36,540 bases of DNA from Pseudomonas sp. GL-B-19 (GCF_019956415.1 NZ_JAHBDK010000054.1:1-36540), one strand, 5' to 3'; counted from the stretch's first letter, positions 1 to 8,058 are shown. Notes: a model not told the origin generated them from the sequence alone. Translations and numbers: made by a program.

Positions 1-89
1 ACCGATATGTGGCGCGCTACAACAATGTAAGGCGCCACAGCTACAACGGTTACCACTCGCCGGTAGCGGCAGAAAAGATGGCGGCGTGA
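1..89 (+). CDS. IS3-family transposase OrfB, C-terminal fragment
   Basis: The frame starting at base 3 encodes the last 28 residues of an IS3-type DDE transposase and stops at TGA 87-89. The residues YNNVRRHS followed by YHSPVAAEK match the end of the rve integrase-core domain, where IS3 OrfB proteins carry Y-N-x2-R-x-H and then S-P. The catalytic Asp-Asp-Glu residues lie outside the window. OrfB is normally made as an OrfAB fusion by programmed -1 frameshifting; this cannot be assessed here. Confidence 0.85.
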   Translation, partial: RYVARYNNVRRHSYNGYHSPVAAEKMAA

Positions 90-127
90 GAACCGAAAAC
101 AATGTCCAAAATTACTGGACCAGATCA
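1..127 (+). mobile_element. Right end of an IS3-family insertion sequence
   Basis: This is the 3' part of an IS3-family element entering from outside the window. It holds the end of the transposase gene and then a terminal inverted repeat at 103-127. That repeat is an imperfect reverse complement of the terminal repeat at 36426-36450, sharing TGATCTGG at the tip and TTGGACA at the inner end. The tip ends in TGATCA, as in IS3-subgroup elements. It is followed directly by GGC and half of a REP palindrome, so the element lies inside a REP. Confidence 0.85.
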
Positions 128-149
128 GGCTCACTCCTACAGGGGATCT
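128..149 (+). repeat. Right half of a REP palindrome, split by the IS
   Basis: The sequence GGCTCACTCCTACAGGGGAT directly after the IS end is the distal half of the Pseudomonas REP seen intact at 4634-4663 and 7939-7970. The proximal half (GCGAGCA) is displaced by the IS. The leading GGC is the likely 3-bp target duplication. Confidence 0.75.
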
Positions 150-158
150 CCACCTGCC

Positions 159-617
159 TTAGATCGTCTTGCCATTGCTTTCGATGTGCCCCAACGGCAC
201 GCGCTTTTCTATCGCGCTCGAAAGCACAATCGACGTCTTGCTGAACCCGAATTTGGCAATTCGGTTGATCAACTCTTCCAGCTCCGGCATCGAACCCACC
301 GCCGCCTGCATGATCACGCACGGATCGCCGGTGACCCGGTGGCACTCGGTCAATTGCGGGATTTTGATCAAGTCGTCGTAGGCCTTTTGGTTGCCGTGCT
401 GGTTCAGGCGCAGTTCGATGACGCACTGGATCGGTAAACCGAGCTTGGCCATGTCGACTTTCGCCTGGTAACCGGTAATCACGCCACTGGCTTCCAGTTT
501 GGCCACACGCTCGGCGACGGCCGGGGCGGACAGGTTGACCTTGCGCGCGAGGTCGGCGTAGGACGCACGGCCGTTTTCCAGCAGGGCGCCGAGGAGCATG
601 CGGTCGTATTTATCCAT
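159..617 (-). CDS. Lrp/AsnC family transcriptional regulator
   Basis: This 152-residue protein has the Lrp/AsnC layout: an N-terminal winged helix-turn-helix (about 1-60, with LARKVNLSAPAVAERVAKLE as the recognition region) and a C-terminal RAM ligand-binding domain (about 65-145, with the family motif VTGDPCVIM). Such proteins are DNA-binding octamers or dimers that sense amino acids or related small molecules. The gene is divergent from an EamA exporter across 163 bp. An Lrp-type regulator facing an amino-acid or metabolite exporter is a common arrangement, so regulation of that exporter is likely but inferred. The first ATG at 617 fits the family start (MDKYDRMLL). Its terminator region has been replaced by the REP and IS scar. 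Confidence 0.9.
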   Translation of the reverse strand: MDKYDRMLLGALLENGRASYADLARKVNLSAPAVAERVAKLEASGVITGYQAKVDMAKLGLPIQCVIELRLNQHGNQKAYDDLIKIPQLTECHRVTGDPCVIMQAAVGSMPELEELINRIAKFGFSKTSIVLSSAIEKRVPLGHIESNGKTI

Positions 618-780
618 CGTCGTGCACCTGAAAAATGACTGACTTTCGAAAGCACGGTTTATAACGCCGATCTCCGTGTTTTGAAAAGTGTACTGGCGCT
701 ATAAACAGGTTTTGTAACTTATTTTTCGCCGTTGGCCTTTCTAGAATAGCTGTTCACATTGTCCTGTCATCGAGTTGCTC
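618..780. promoter_or_regulatory. Divergent intergenic region, Lrp regulator / EamA exporter
   Basis: This 163-bp AT-richer spacer must carry both divergent promoters. It contains TTTTGAAAAGTGTACTGGCG and TTTCTAGAATAGC, the latter a plausible -10 region (TAGAAT) for the exporter. No clear Lrp-box palindrome was identified by eye. Confidence 0.4.
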
Positions 781-1707
781 ATGCCTGGCTTACGTCGTTT
801 TCCCTTACCGTTGATCGCTGCTTTTTTCGCGTTGTACGTGATTTGGGGATCAACCTATCTGGCGATCCGCATCGGTGTGGAGTACTGGCCGCCGTTGTTG
901 CTCGCCGGAATCCGTTTTGTGGTCGCCGGGACGCTGATGTATGCCTTCCTGCGCTGGCGCGGGGCGCCGACACCGACCTGGGCGCAGTGGAAAGCGGCCG
1001 GCATGATCGGGATCTTGCTGCTCGCTGGCGGTAACGGCGGAGTCACTGTGGCCGAACACATGGGGGTGGCCTCCGGTGTGGCAGCTTTGGCGATTGCAAC
1101 GGTGCCGTTGTTTACCTTGTTGTGCGGATATTTTTGGGGCGCGCGTAATACCCGTCTCGAATGGGCCGGGATTGCGCTCGGTCTGATCGGCATTGCCATG
1201 TTGAATCTCGGTTCGAACCTGCAATCGAGCCCGCTGGGGGCGACGTTGCTGGTGCTGGCGGCGGCTTCCTGGGCGTTTGGTTCGGTCTGGAGCAAACACT
1301 TGCCGTTGCCCGAGGGGGCGATGGCCAGCGCTGTGGAAATGCTGGTCGGCGGCGTAGTGCTGCTGATCGGCAGTGCACTGAGCGGCGAGCATCTGCAAGC
1401 CATACCGCCAATCGAAGGTTGGGCAGCCCTGGCGTATCTGACGTTCTTCGGCTCGATTATCGCGTTCAACGCTTATATGTATCTGTTGAAAAACGTGCGT
1501 CCGGCGGCGGCGACCAGTTATGCCTACGTCAACCCGGCCGTGGCGGTGTTGTTGGGCATCGTGTTTGTCGGCGAGACCATCGGCATCGAAGAAGGGCTGG
1601 CAATGCTGGTGATCATCAGCGCCGTGGTGTTGATCGGTTTACCGCAGTGGCGCCGGGCGCCTGTGCAGCCGGCTGCAGTCGCGCCGACAGAATCCCGTGT
1701 GAATTAG
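781..1707 (+). CDS. EamA/DMT family exporter (YedA-like)
   Basis: A 308-residue inner-membrane protein with about ten hydrophobic segments arranged as two tandem EamA domains (roughly 10-140 and 155-290), typical of the drug/metabolite transporter superfamily. The opening LPLIAAFFALYVIWGSTYLA and the ending YAYVNPAVAVLLG are characteristic of the YedA/RhaT-like branch. The substrate is unknown; relatives export amino acids or other metabolites. The ATG at 781 is preferred over an upstream non-ATG start because the N-terminus then matches the family. The ribosome-binding site is weak (CGAGTTG). The gene is divergent from the Lrp regulator, its likely controller. Confidence 0.88.
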   Translation: MPGLRRFPLPLIAAFFALYVIWGSTYLAIRIGVEYWPPLLLAGIRFVVAGTLMYAFLRWRGAPTPTWAQWKAAGMIGILLLAGGNGGVTVAEHMGVASGVAALAIATVPLFTLLCGYFWGARNTRLEWAGIALGLIGIAMLNLGSNLQSSPLGATLLVLAAASWAFGSVWSKHLPLPEGAMASAVEMLVGGVVLLIGSALSGEHLQAIPPIEGWAALAYLTFFGSIIAFNAYMYLLKNVRPAAATSYAYVNPAVAVLLGIVFVGETIGIEEGLAMLVIISAVVLIGLPQWRRAPVQPAAVAPTESRVN

Positions 1708-1785
1708 GGTAAACTGCGCGCCATTGCATCTTGTTTTGCACACTTGTTTTGAAAAACCCGCGCTGAATTTTCCTACGGTAATCCC

Positions 1786-3120
1786 ATGACTTTCGCCACC
1801 CTTGGCCTGATCGAACCCTTGCTGCGCTCTCTCGAGACGCTCGGCTACCAGACCCCGACGCCGGTTCAGGCGCAAGCCATTCCGGCGGTGCTGGCCGGTC
1901 GCGACCTGATGGCCGCCGCCCAGACCGGCACCGGCAAGACCGCCGGTTTCGCGTTGCCGTTGTTGCAATTGCTGGCCATGGAAGGGCCGAAAGTCACCGC
2001 CAACTCAGTACGCGCACTGATTCTGGTGCCGACCCGCGAGCTGGCGGAACAGGTTCACGAAGCCGTGCGTCAGTACGCCGAGAACCTGCCGTTGAGCACT
2101 TATGCGGTGTACGGTGGCGTCAGCATCAACCCGCAAATGATGAAACTGCGCAAAGGCGTCGACCTGCTGGTGGCCACGCCGGGCCGCTTGCTCGACCTGT
2201 TCCGTCAGAACGCGCTCAAGTTCAATCAGCTGCAAACCCTGGTGCTGGACGAAGCCGATCGCATGCTCGATCTGGGCTTTTCCGAAGAACTGGGCAACAT
2301 CTACAAGGCGCTGCCGAAGAAACGTCAGACGCTGTTGTTCTCCGCAACGTTCTCCGATGCGATCCGCACCCTGGCCGGGCAGATGCTCAACGATCCGCTG
2401 AGCATCGAAGTCAGCCCGCGTAACGTAGCAGCCAACACGGTTAAACAGTGGGTTGTGACGGTCGACAAGAAGCGCAAGCCGGAGCTGTTCGTTCACTTGC
2501 TGCGCAAAGGCAAGTGGAAGCAAGTGCTGGTGTTCGCCAAGACCCGCAACGGTGTCGACGCTCTGGTGGAAAAACTCCAGGGCCTGGGCATCAATGCCGA
2601 CGGCATCCACGGCGACAAACCGCAGGCCACGCGTCAGCGCGCGCTGGACCGTTTCAAGGCCAGTGAAGTGCAGATTCTGGTGGCTACTGACGTCGCAGCC
2701 CGTGGTTTGGACATCGAAGATTTGCCGTTGGTGGTCAACTTTGACCTGCCGATCGTGGCGGAGGATTACATCCACCGCATCGGGCGTACGGGCCGAGCGG
2801 GAAACACCGGACAGGCGATTTCGCTGGTGTGCGCCGATGAAGTGAATCTGCTGTCGGCCATCGAGACGTTGACCCGTCAGACATTGCCTCGGCAGATGGA
2901 GCATGACTTCGAACCTGAGCACCGCGTACCGGATACCGATGCCAGCGGTCAGGTGGTCAAGAAGCCGAAAAAGCCGAAGAAGCCAAAGACCTCCAGTGGT
3001 GGCAAGCGCAACCTGGGCAAGTGGGTTGAGAGCGGGGATGCATCGGCGCCGGAGCCTTCGATCAAGCCGGTGCGAAAAGTGCCGGTGTTCAATACCGGGC
3101 CGCGTAAGCGTAAGCCTTGA
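1786..3120 (+). CDS. rhlE: DEAD-box ATP-dependent RNA helicase, RhlE type
   Basis: A 444-residue cytosolic helicase that unwinds structured RNA in ribosome assembly or mRNA turnover. The core motifs appear in order: the Q-motif region (GYQTPTPVQAQAIP), Walker A AAQTGTGKT, PTREL, TPGR, DEAD in LVLDEADRMLDLGFS, SAT in LLFSATFSD, and, in the second RecA domain, ATDVAARGLDI and HRIGRTGRAG. The tail after about residue 375 is basic and low-complexity (KKPKKPKKPK), a typical RNA-binding extension of RhlE proteins. The start at 1786 gives the family N-terminus (MTFATLGL). A large palindromic element follows the stop. Pseudomonads carry several RhlE paralogues, so the symbol denotes the family. Confidence 0.92.
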   Translation: MTFATLGLIEPLLRSLETLGYQTPTPVQAQAIPAVLAGRDLMAAAQTGTGKTAGFALPLLQLLAMEGPKVTANSVRALILVPTRELAEQVHEAVRQYAENLPLSTYAVYGGVSINPQMMKLRKGVDLLVATPGRLLDLFRQNALKFNQLQTLVLDEADRMLDLGFSEELGNIYKALPKKRQTLLFSATFSDAIRTLAGQMLNDPLSIEVSPRNVAANTVKQWVVTVDKKRKPELFVHLLRKGKWKQVLVFAKTRNGVDALVEKLQGLGINADGIHGDKPQATRQRALDRFKASEVQILVATDVAARGLDIEDLPLVVNFDLPIVAEDYIHRIGRTGRAGNTGQAISLVCADEVNLLSAIETLTRQTLPRQMEHDFEPEHRVPDTDASGQVVKKPKKPKKPKTSSGGKRNLGKWVESGDASAPEPSIKPVRKVPVFNTGPRKRKP

Positions 3121-3128
3121 TCGCGTAA

Positions 3129-3237
3129 TGATCGTTCCCACGCTCTGCGTGGGAATGCCTCAATGGACGCTCTGCGTCCGCTGTTGGGACGCAGAGCGTC
3201 CCGGGCTGCGTTACCACGCAGAGCGTGGGAACGATCA
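3129..3237. repeat. Nested inverted-repeat element between convergent genes
   Basis: The outer arms 3129-3152 and 3214-3237 are perfect 24-bp reverse complements. Inside them, 3165-3179 and 3187-3201 form a second perfect 15-bp pair. Both arms share the motif ACGCTCTGCGT. The transcript could fold into a long two-tier hairpin. It lies between the convergent rhlE and flavoprotein genes and resembles dispersed intergenic repeats known in P. fluorescens-group genomes. It is unrelated in sequence to the REPs elsewhere in the window. Confidence 0.85.
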
Positions 3238-3257
3238 GGCTGGGCTCAACTCGGTCT

Positions 3258-4499
3258 TCAAGCCTTGCGCTTCAACCACTCCACCATCCCCATCCCCGCC
3301 GCCCGACCGCTGGCGAAACACGCGGTCAGCAGATAGCCGCCCGTCGGTGCCTCCCAATCCAGCATCTCCCCCGCGCAGAACACGCCAGGCAGTTGCTTGA
3401 GCATCAAGCGTTCATCCATCGACTCAAACATCACGCCCCCGGCGCTGCTGATGGCTTCGTCCAGTGGGCGGGTTTTCACAAGCGTCAGCGGCAATGCCTT
3501 GATCGCTTTGGCCAACAGTGCCGGTTCGGCAAAGCAGTCGGCCGGCGTAAGTTCACGCAGCAATGCGGCTTTGACCCCATCAAGGCCCAGTTGACTGTGC
3601 AGGTGTTTGGACATCGAACGTGAACCGCGCGGCTTGCTCAGCGCTGCCTGCACTTTATCCACAGGCTTGCCCGGCAGCAGGTCCAGATGAATGGTCGCCG
3701 AACCGTTGAGGTTGATGGCTTCGCGGATCGGTGCCGACAAGGCGTAGATCAGACTGCCTTCAATCCCGGTCGACGTGATCACGCATTCCCCGAGCCGTGG
3801 CACGTCGTCATTGAGGCCGATGGCGATGTTTTTCAGCGGCGCGCCGGCGAATTTACTGACCATCAATTCGCTCCAGGCCTGCACCTCGAAGCCGCAATTG
3901 CTCGGTTGCAACGGGGCCAGTCCTACGCCGCGTTGTTCCAGCGGCAGCATCCACGCGCCGTCCGAACCGAGGCGCGACCAACTGCCGCCGCCGAGGGCCA
4001 GCAGGGTGGCGTCAGGTGAAAGGTTTTTTACACCGTCGGGGCTCGACATGTTCAGGCTGCCGTCGGCATTCCAGCCGAGCCAGCGGTGGCGGGTGTGGAT
4101 AACTACGCCGGCGTCTCGCAGGCGTTTGAGCCAGGCGCGCAGCAGGGGCGCGGCTTTCATATCGGTTGGAAACACCCTGCCTGAGCTGCCGACAAAGGTT
4201 TCGATGCCCAGGTCATGAATCCATTGGCACAGCGCGTCGGCGCCAAAGGATCGCAGCAGCGGCGCAATCTGCGGGGCGCGCTCGGCATAGCGCGAGAGAA
4301 ACGCCGGGTAGGCTTCGGAATGGGTGATGTTCATGCCGCCGACCCCGGCCAGCAGGAATTTGCGTCCCACCGAAGGCATGCCGTCGTAGAGGTCGACCTT
4401 GACCCCGGCCTGACTCAACACTTCAGCCGCCATCAGGCCGGCAGGGCCGCCGCCGATGATGGCGACTTGAGGGGGGAGGGCGGTGGAGGATTGGGTCAT
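3258..4499 (-). CDS. FAD-dependent oxidoreductase, TIGR03862 (PP_4765-like) family
   Basis: A 413-residue flavoprotein of the BaiN/HI0933-like group. The N-terminal dinucleotide-binding motif is VAIIGGGPAGLMAAE, followed by the family segment VGRKFLLAGVGGMNITHSE. Near the C-terminus SAGGVMFESMDERLM and GVFCAGEMLDWEAPTGGY complete the FAD-binding fold. No substrate is established; relatives are annotated as NAD(P)/FAD-dependent oxidoreductases. The start at 4499 is chosen because the glycine-rich motif then begins about 11 residues in; 16 more upstream codons are open but do not look like family sequence. It is convergent with rhlE. Confidence 0.88.
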   Translation of the reverse strand: MTQSSTALPPQVAIIGGGPAGLMAAEVLSQAGVKVDLYDGMPSVGRKFLLAGVGGMNITHSEAYPAFLSRYAERAPQIAPLLRSFGADALCQWIHDLGIETFVGSSGRVFPTDMKAAPLLRAWLKRLRDAGVVIHTRHRWLGWNADGSLNMSSPDGVKNLSPDATLLALGGGSWSRLGSDGAWMLPLEQRGVGLAPLQPSNCGFEVQAWSELMVSKFAGAPLKNIAIGLNDDVPRLGECVITSTGIEGSLIYALSAPIREAINLNGSATIHLDLLPGKPVDKVQAALSKPRGSRSMSKHLHSQLGLDGVKAALLRELTPADCFAEPALLAKAIKALPLTLVKTRPLDEAISSAGGVMFESMDERLMLKQLPGVFCAGEMLDWEAPTGGYLLTACFASGRAAGMGMVEWLKRKA

Positions 4500-4551
4500 G
4501 GAATGCGCTGCGGTTTGGCGGATTGAAGCCGGGCATTCTACCAGCACGGAT

Positions 4552-4663
4552 CCCTGTGGGAGTGAGCCGGTTCCGGGCGGCGTTCCGACGATAGCGGTGG
4601 GTCAGTCGGCATTGATGTTGAATGTGAGGGCCCTATCGCGAGCAGGCTCGCTCCCACAGGGGA
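4552..4663. repeat. REPIN (inverted REP pair)
   Basis: A degenerate REP at 4552-4570 (CCCTGTGGGAGTGAGCCGG) is followed by an inverted, intact REP at 4634-4663 (GCGAGCAGGCTCGCTCCCAC core). About 63 bp separate them. This is the usual Pseudomonas REPIN arrangement, a non-autonomous element mobilised by RAYT transposases; no RAYT is encoded in this window. Confidence 0.8.
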
Positions 4664-4795
4664 TTGATGATGGGTTCAAGATGTGGTTAAAAAACAACCA
4701 CCGTTGTGTAGCCTATACACCGTATGGGCTGTAGACCCTTTCACTCAGGTTATCCACAGGCAGTTCCACAGGCATTGTGGGTAAAGGCCCATAGC
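4664..4795. other. Intergenic spacer with one DnaA-box match
   Basis: No gene is seen between the REPIN and the deacetylase stop codon. The stretch holds a perfect DnaA-box sequence TTATCCACA (4750-4758) and a short inverted repeat GTGTA-GCCTA-TACAC around 4705-4719. A single isolated box is expected by chance in a genome and is not taken as an origin. Confidence 0.4.
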
Positions 4796-5716
4796 TCAAT
4801 GACAACCTGATGACTGCCAGACCCGTTGCGCGCTGTGATGCAGGATGCCATGTCGGCGCGCCAAGGCCTTGCGGTCCTTGCTGTAACCGCCACCAATCAC
4901 CCCCACCACCGGAATATCCCGGCCCAGACAATGACGCATCACGCTTTCATCCCGCGCCGCCACGCCTTCGTCCGTCAGTTTCAAATAACCCAGGGCATCG
5001 TCCTTGTGCACATCGACCCCGGCGTCATACAGCACCAGATCCGGTTGATAGAGCGGCAGCAAATAGTTGAGCGCATCGTCGACTACTTTCAGGTAGTCGG
5101 CATCGCCCATGCCCTTGGGCAGCGGGATGTCCCAGTCACTTTCGGCTTTGCGTGCAGGAAAATTCTTTTCGCAGTGCAGGGAAACCGTCACCGCGTCCGG
5201 GGTGTTGTGCAGGATCCGTGCAGTCCCGTCGCCCTGATGCACGTCGCAATCGAAGATCAGCACCCGATTCACCCGGCCACTTTCCAGCAGGTAATGGCTG
5301 ATCACCGCCAGGTCATTGAAGATGCAGAAGCCGGCCGGGTAGTCGTAATGCGCGTGATGCGTGCCGCCCGCCAAGTGACAGGCCAAACCGTGCTCCAGCG
5401 CCTGTTCCGCCGCCAGCAACGAACCGCCGACCGCGCGCACCGTGCGCTGGGCCAGGGCTTCGGTCCAGGGCAGTCCGAGGCGCCGTTGGTCTTCACGGGA
5501 CAACTCGCCACTCATATAGCGTTCGATATAGGCAGCGTCATGGGCGAGGGCGAGAATCTCCGGAGGACAAAGCGCCGGACGCAGCAGGTCGGCGTCCCGG
5601 GTCAGGCCACTGTCCACCAAGTGATCGCGCAGGAGGCGAAACTTATCCATGGGGAAGCGGTGATCCGCCGGGAACTCGGGGCTGTAGTCTTCGTGATAAA
5701 TCAGCGGCAGCGGCAT
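4796..5716 (-). CDS. Histone-deacetylase superfamily protein (deacetylase/amidohydrolase)
   Basis: A 306-residue arginase/deacetylase-fold enzyme. The general-base pair His120-His121 is in GGTHHAHYDYPAGFC. Zn ligands are Asp158 and His160 (DCDVHQGDG) and Asp235 (DAGVDVH). The transition-state tyrosine is in the GGGYSKD motif. All catalytic residues are present, so it should be an active Zn hydrolase, removing acyl groups from lysines, polyamines or other acetylated amines; the bacterial substrate is unknown. The ATG at 5716 is chosen because the sequence then opens with MPLPLIYHEDY, as in the family. The gene is divergent, 78 bp apart, from a GNAT acetyltransferase. Confidence 0.9.
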   Translation of the reverse strand: MPLPLIYHEDYSPEFPADHRFPMDKFRLLRDHLVDSGLTRDADLLRPALCPPEILALAHDAAYIERYMSGELSREDQRRLGLPWTEALAQRTVRAVGGSLLAAEQALEHGLACHLAGGTHHAHYDYPAGFCIFNDLAVISHYLLESGRVNRVLIFDCDVHQGDGTARILHNTPDAVTVSLHCEKNFPARKAESDWDIPLPKGMGDADYLKVVDDALNYLLPLYQPDLVLYDAGVDVHKDDALGYLKLTDEGVAARDESVMRHCLGRDIPVVGVIGGGYSKDRKALARRHGILHHSAQRVWQSSGCH

Positions 5717-5779
5717 GATGATTTCATGTAGGAATGAGAGAAGGATCCTACCAGCGTTGTAGACTTGCGGCATGGAAAC

Positions 5780-5788
5780 GGGGGGGGG
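5780..5788 (+). repeat. Homopolymeric G9 tract at the GNAT ribosome-binding region
   Basis: Nine consecutive G residues lie 6 nt upstream of the ATG at 5795 and apparently replace the Shine-Dalgarno sequence. They also lie inside the 78-bp divergent promoter region. Tracts of this length can slip during replication. Confidence 0.7.
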
Positions 5789-5794
5789 AACGCA

Positions 5795-6364
5795 ATGGAG
5801 CCAATACTGGAACTCGAAAGCGCGCGACTGTTGTTACGGCAGTGGCGCGATGAGGATTTGCCGGAGTTTGCGGCGATGTGTGCCGATCCACAGGTGATGC
5901 GATATTTCCCGGCGCCGTTGAGTCGGTTGGAAAGTGCCTCGCTGATCGGACGAATACGCGGGCATTTTGCCGAGCATGGTTTTGGCCTCTGGGCACTGCA
6001 ACGCAAGGACACCGGCCAGTTCATCGGGTTTACCGGCCTGGCTGTGGTGGGTTTCGACGCGCCATTCACCCCCGCGACCGAAATCGGCTGGCGCCTGGCC
6101 CGCGAACATTGGGGCCTGGGTTATGCCAGTGAAGCGGCGTGGACCGCGCTGCGTTGCGGGTTTGACCGGTTGGGGCTGACAGAAGTCGTGTCCTTCACCA
6201 CCCAAAACAACACGCCTTCAGAGAAAGTCATGCAGGCGATCGGCATGCACCATGATTCAGCCGATGACTTCGAGCACCCAAAGCTCGCGGCCGACCATCC
6301 CCTGCGTCACCATGTGCTGTACCGCATCACCCGTGAACAATGGCTGCAAACCTTGCATGGATAA
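5795..6364 (+). CDS. GNAT family N-acetyltransferase (RimJ/RimL-like)
   Basis: A 189-residue protein matching the Acetyltransf_3 branch: ETERL-like opening (LESARLLLRQWRDEDLPEFAAM), then EIGWRLAREHWGLGYASEAA, the acetyl-CoA binding motif A region, and SFTTQNNTPSEKVMQAIGM. Relatives acetylate ribosomal protein N-termini, amino acids or small amines using acetyl-CoA; the substrate here is unknown. The start at 5795 follows a G9 tract serving as a G-rich ribosome-binding region. A TTG at 5765 would add ten glycine-rich residues with no family similarity. It is divergent from the HDAC-family deacetylase. Confidence 0.88.
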   Translation: MEPILELESARLLLRQWRDEDLPEFAAMCADPQVMRYFPAPLSRLESASLIGRIRGHFAEHGFGLWALQRKDTGQFIGFTGLAVVGFDAPFTPATEIGWRLAREHWGLGYASEAAWTALRCGFDRLGLTEVVSFTTQNNTPSEKVMQAIGMHHDSADDFEHPKLAADHPLRHHVLYRITREQWLQTLHG

Positions 6365-6473
6365 GCCGACGCGGACGTTTACAATGGCTCCCATATTGTT
6401 GGCCCGGGCCAGAAATTGAATCGACCGTCGCAGCCAAGACTGCGCGGCAATGTTTTGCGTGAGGAGAGTCTGA

Positions 6474-7343
6474 ATGAGCCAAGTGTTGGATGATCTGGTC
6501 GATTTACTGACCCTGGAACCAATCGAAGAAAACCTGTTCCGTGGGCGCAGCCAGGACCTGGGTTTTCGCCAGTTGTTCGGCGGTCAGGTGCTCGGCCAGT
6601 CACTGTCGGCGGCCAGTCAGACAGTCGAAGAAGCGCGCCATGTGCATTCGATGCACGGTTATTTCCTGCGTCCGGGCGATGCCGGGTTGCCAGTGGTGTA
6701 TCAGGTTGACCGGGTTCGCGACGGCGGCAGTTTCAGCACGCGCCGGGTCACGGCGATCCAGAAAGGTCATCCGATTTTTACCTGCAGCGCCTCGTTCCAG
6801 TACGACGAAGAAGGCTTCCAGCACCAAACCGAAATGCCGGTTGTGGTCGGCCCGGAAAACCTGCCGTCGGAGCTGGAGCTGACCCAGCAGCGTGCACACT
6901 TGATCCCTGAAAAAATGCGCGAAAAACTGCTGTGCCCGAAACCGATCGAATTCCGCCCGGTGACCGAAAAAGATCCCTACAACCCGCTGCCGTCCGACCC
7001 GATCAAGTACGTATGGTTTCGCGCCGACGGTGCCTTGGCCGACTCGCCGGCATTGCACAAATATCTGCTGGCCTATGCGTCGGACTTCGGTCTGTTGGTC
7101 ACCTCGATGCAGCCCCATGGCAAATCGGTCTGGCACAAAGACATGCAGGTCGCCAGCCTTGATCACGCGCTATGGTTCCACCAGGATCTGCGCGCCGATG
7201 ACTGGTTGCTCTACGCGATGGACAGCCCGTGGGCCGGAAATTCCCGTGGCTTTAGCCGTGGCAGCGTGTTCAACCGCGCCGGGCAACTGGTGGCCTCGGT
7301 CACGCAGGAAGGCCTGATTCGTCATCGCAAGGATTGGGCATGA
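6474..7343 (+). CDS. tesB: Acyl-CoA thioesterase II
   Basis: A 289-residue double-hotdog enzyme that hydrolyses acyl-CoA to free fatty acid and CoA. It matches TesB along its length, with two hotdog domains (about 10-115 and 150-285). The family motifs include FGGQVLGQSLSAASQTV and LDHALWFHQDLRADDWLLY, where Asp of LDHA corresponds to a catalytic residue, and the C-terminal VTQEGLIR carries the conserved Gln. GAGGAGAGTCTG just before ATG 6474 is a good ribosome-binding site. Its stop overlaps the next gene's start by 4 bp (ATGA), indicating translational coupling to the HAD phosphatase. Confidence 0.95.
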   Translation: MSQVLDDLVDLLTLEPIEENLFRGRSQDLGFRQLFGGQVLGQSLSAASQTVEEARHVHSMHGYFLRPGDAGLPVVYQVDRVRDGGSFSTRRVTAIQKGHPIFTCSASFQYDEEGFQHQTEMPVVVGPENLPSELELTQQRAHLIPEKMREKLLCPKPIEFRPVTEKDPYNPLPSDPIKYVWFRADGALADSPALHKYLLAYASDFGLLVTSMQPHGKSVWHKDMQVASLDHALWFHQDLRADDWLLYAMDSPWAGNSRGFSRGSVFNRAGQLVASVTQEGLIRHRKDWA

Positions 7344-7933
7344 GCCTGGCCGAGGTGCGTCACTGGGTGTTCGACATGGACGGCACCCTGACAGTGGCCG
7401 TGCATGACTTCGCGGCGATTCGCGTGGCATTGGCGATCCCGGCCGAAGACGACATCCTGACGCACCTCGCGGCATTGCCGGCCGATGAAGCGGCGGCTAA
7501 ACATGCGTGGCTGCTGGAGCACGAACGTGATCTGGCGCTGGGTTCGAAACCGGCCCCAGGTGCAGTGGAGCTGGTGCGTGAGTTGGCCGGGCGTGGCTAT
7601 CGCTTGGGCATTCTGACGCGCAATGCCCGGGAGCTGGCGCACGTCACGCTGGAGGCCATCGGCCTGGCGGACTGCTTCGCGGTGGAAGACGTGCTGGGGC
7701 GTGATGAAGCGCCGCCTAAACCGCATCCCGGTGGTTTGCTGAAACTGGCCGAGGCCTGGAAGGTGCCGGCGAGCGAAATGGTAATGGTCGGTGATTACCG
7801 GTTTGATCTGGATTGCGGGCGGGCGGCGGGGGCGCGGACGGTGTTGGTGAATTTGCCGGATAACCCGTGGCCTGAGCTGGCTGATTGGCATGCGGCGGAT
7901 TGTGTGGCGTTGCGGGAAATGCTGTTGGCTTGA
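7340..7933 (+). CDS. HAD-superfamily hydrolase (phosphatase, subfamily IA)
   Basis: A 197-residue HAD hydrolase. Motif I is VFDMDGTLT (nucleophile Asp and general acid Asp), motif II includes GILTRNA, the lysine is in PPKPHPGG, and motif IV is MVGDYRFDLDCGRAAG. The small helical cap lies between motifs I and II. It probably dephosphorylates a small molecule, as phosphoglycolate-phosphatase-like members do; the exact substrate cannot be read from sequence. ATG 7340 overlaps the tesB stop (ATGA), so the two are a two-gene operon. A REPIN follows immediately. Confidence 0.88.
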   Translation: MSLAEVRHWVFDMDGTLTVAVHDFAAIRVALAIPAEDDILTHLAALPADEAAAKHAWLLEHERDLALGSKPAPGAVELVRELAGRGYRLGILTRNARELAHVTLEAIGLADCFAVEDVLGRDEAPPKPHPGGLLKLAEAWKVPASEMVMVGDYRFDLDCGRAAGARTVLVNLPDNPWPELADWHAADCVALREMLLA

Positions 7934-7936
7934 GGG

Positions 7937-8039
7937 CCCCATCGCAAGCAGGCTCGCTCCTACAGGGGATCTCTATGGAATACAAAAACTGTGTCCGCTA
8001 GAGATCTACTGTAGGAGTGAGCCTGCTCGCGATAGCGCC
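7937..8039. repeat. REPIN (inverted REP pair)
   Basis: One REP at 7939-7970 reads ATCGCAAGCAGGCTCGCTCC and continues to GGGGATCT. The mirrored copy at 8001-8039 starts with AGATCTAC and ends GCCTGCTCGCGATAGCGCC. The arms are about 32 bp with few mismatches, making a strong stem between the convergent HAD and hydrolase genes. Confidence 0.85.
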
Positions 8040-8058
8040 AGATCAGGCACCACCCAAC

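Noticed and set aside
4750..4758. Perfect DnaA box TTATCCACA, possible origin or DnaA-regulated site
   Set aside because: It is a single box with no cluster, no AT-rich unwinding element and no dnaA or parAB genes nearby.
4826..5731. 301-codon plus-strand frame antisense to the HDAC-family gene
   Set aside because: The opposite strand carries an intact deacetylase with all catalytic residues; this frame has only GC-bias composition.
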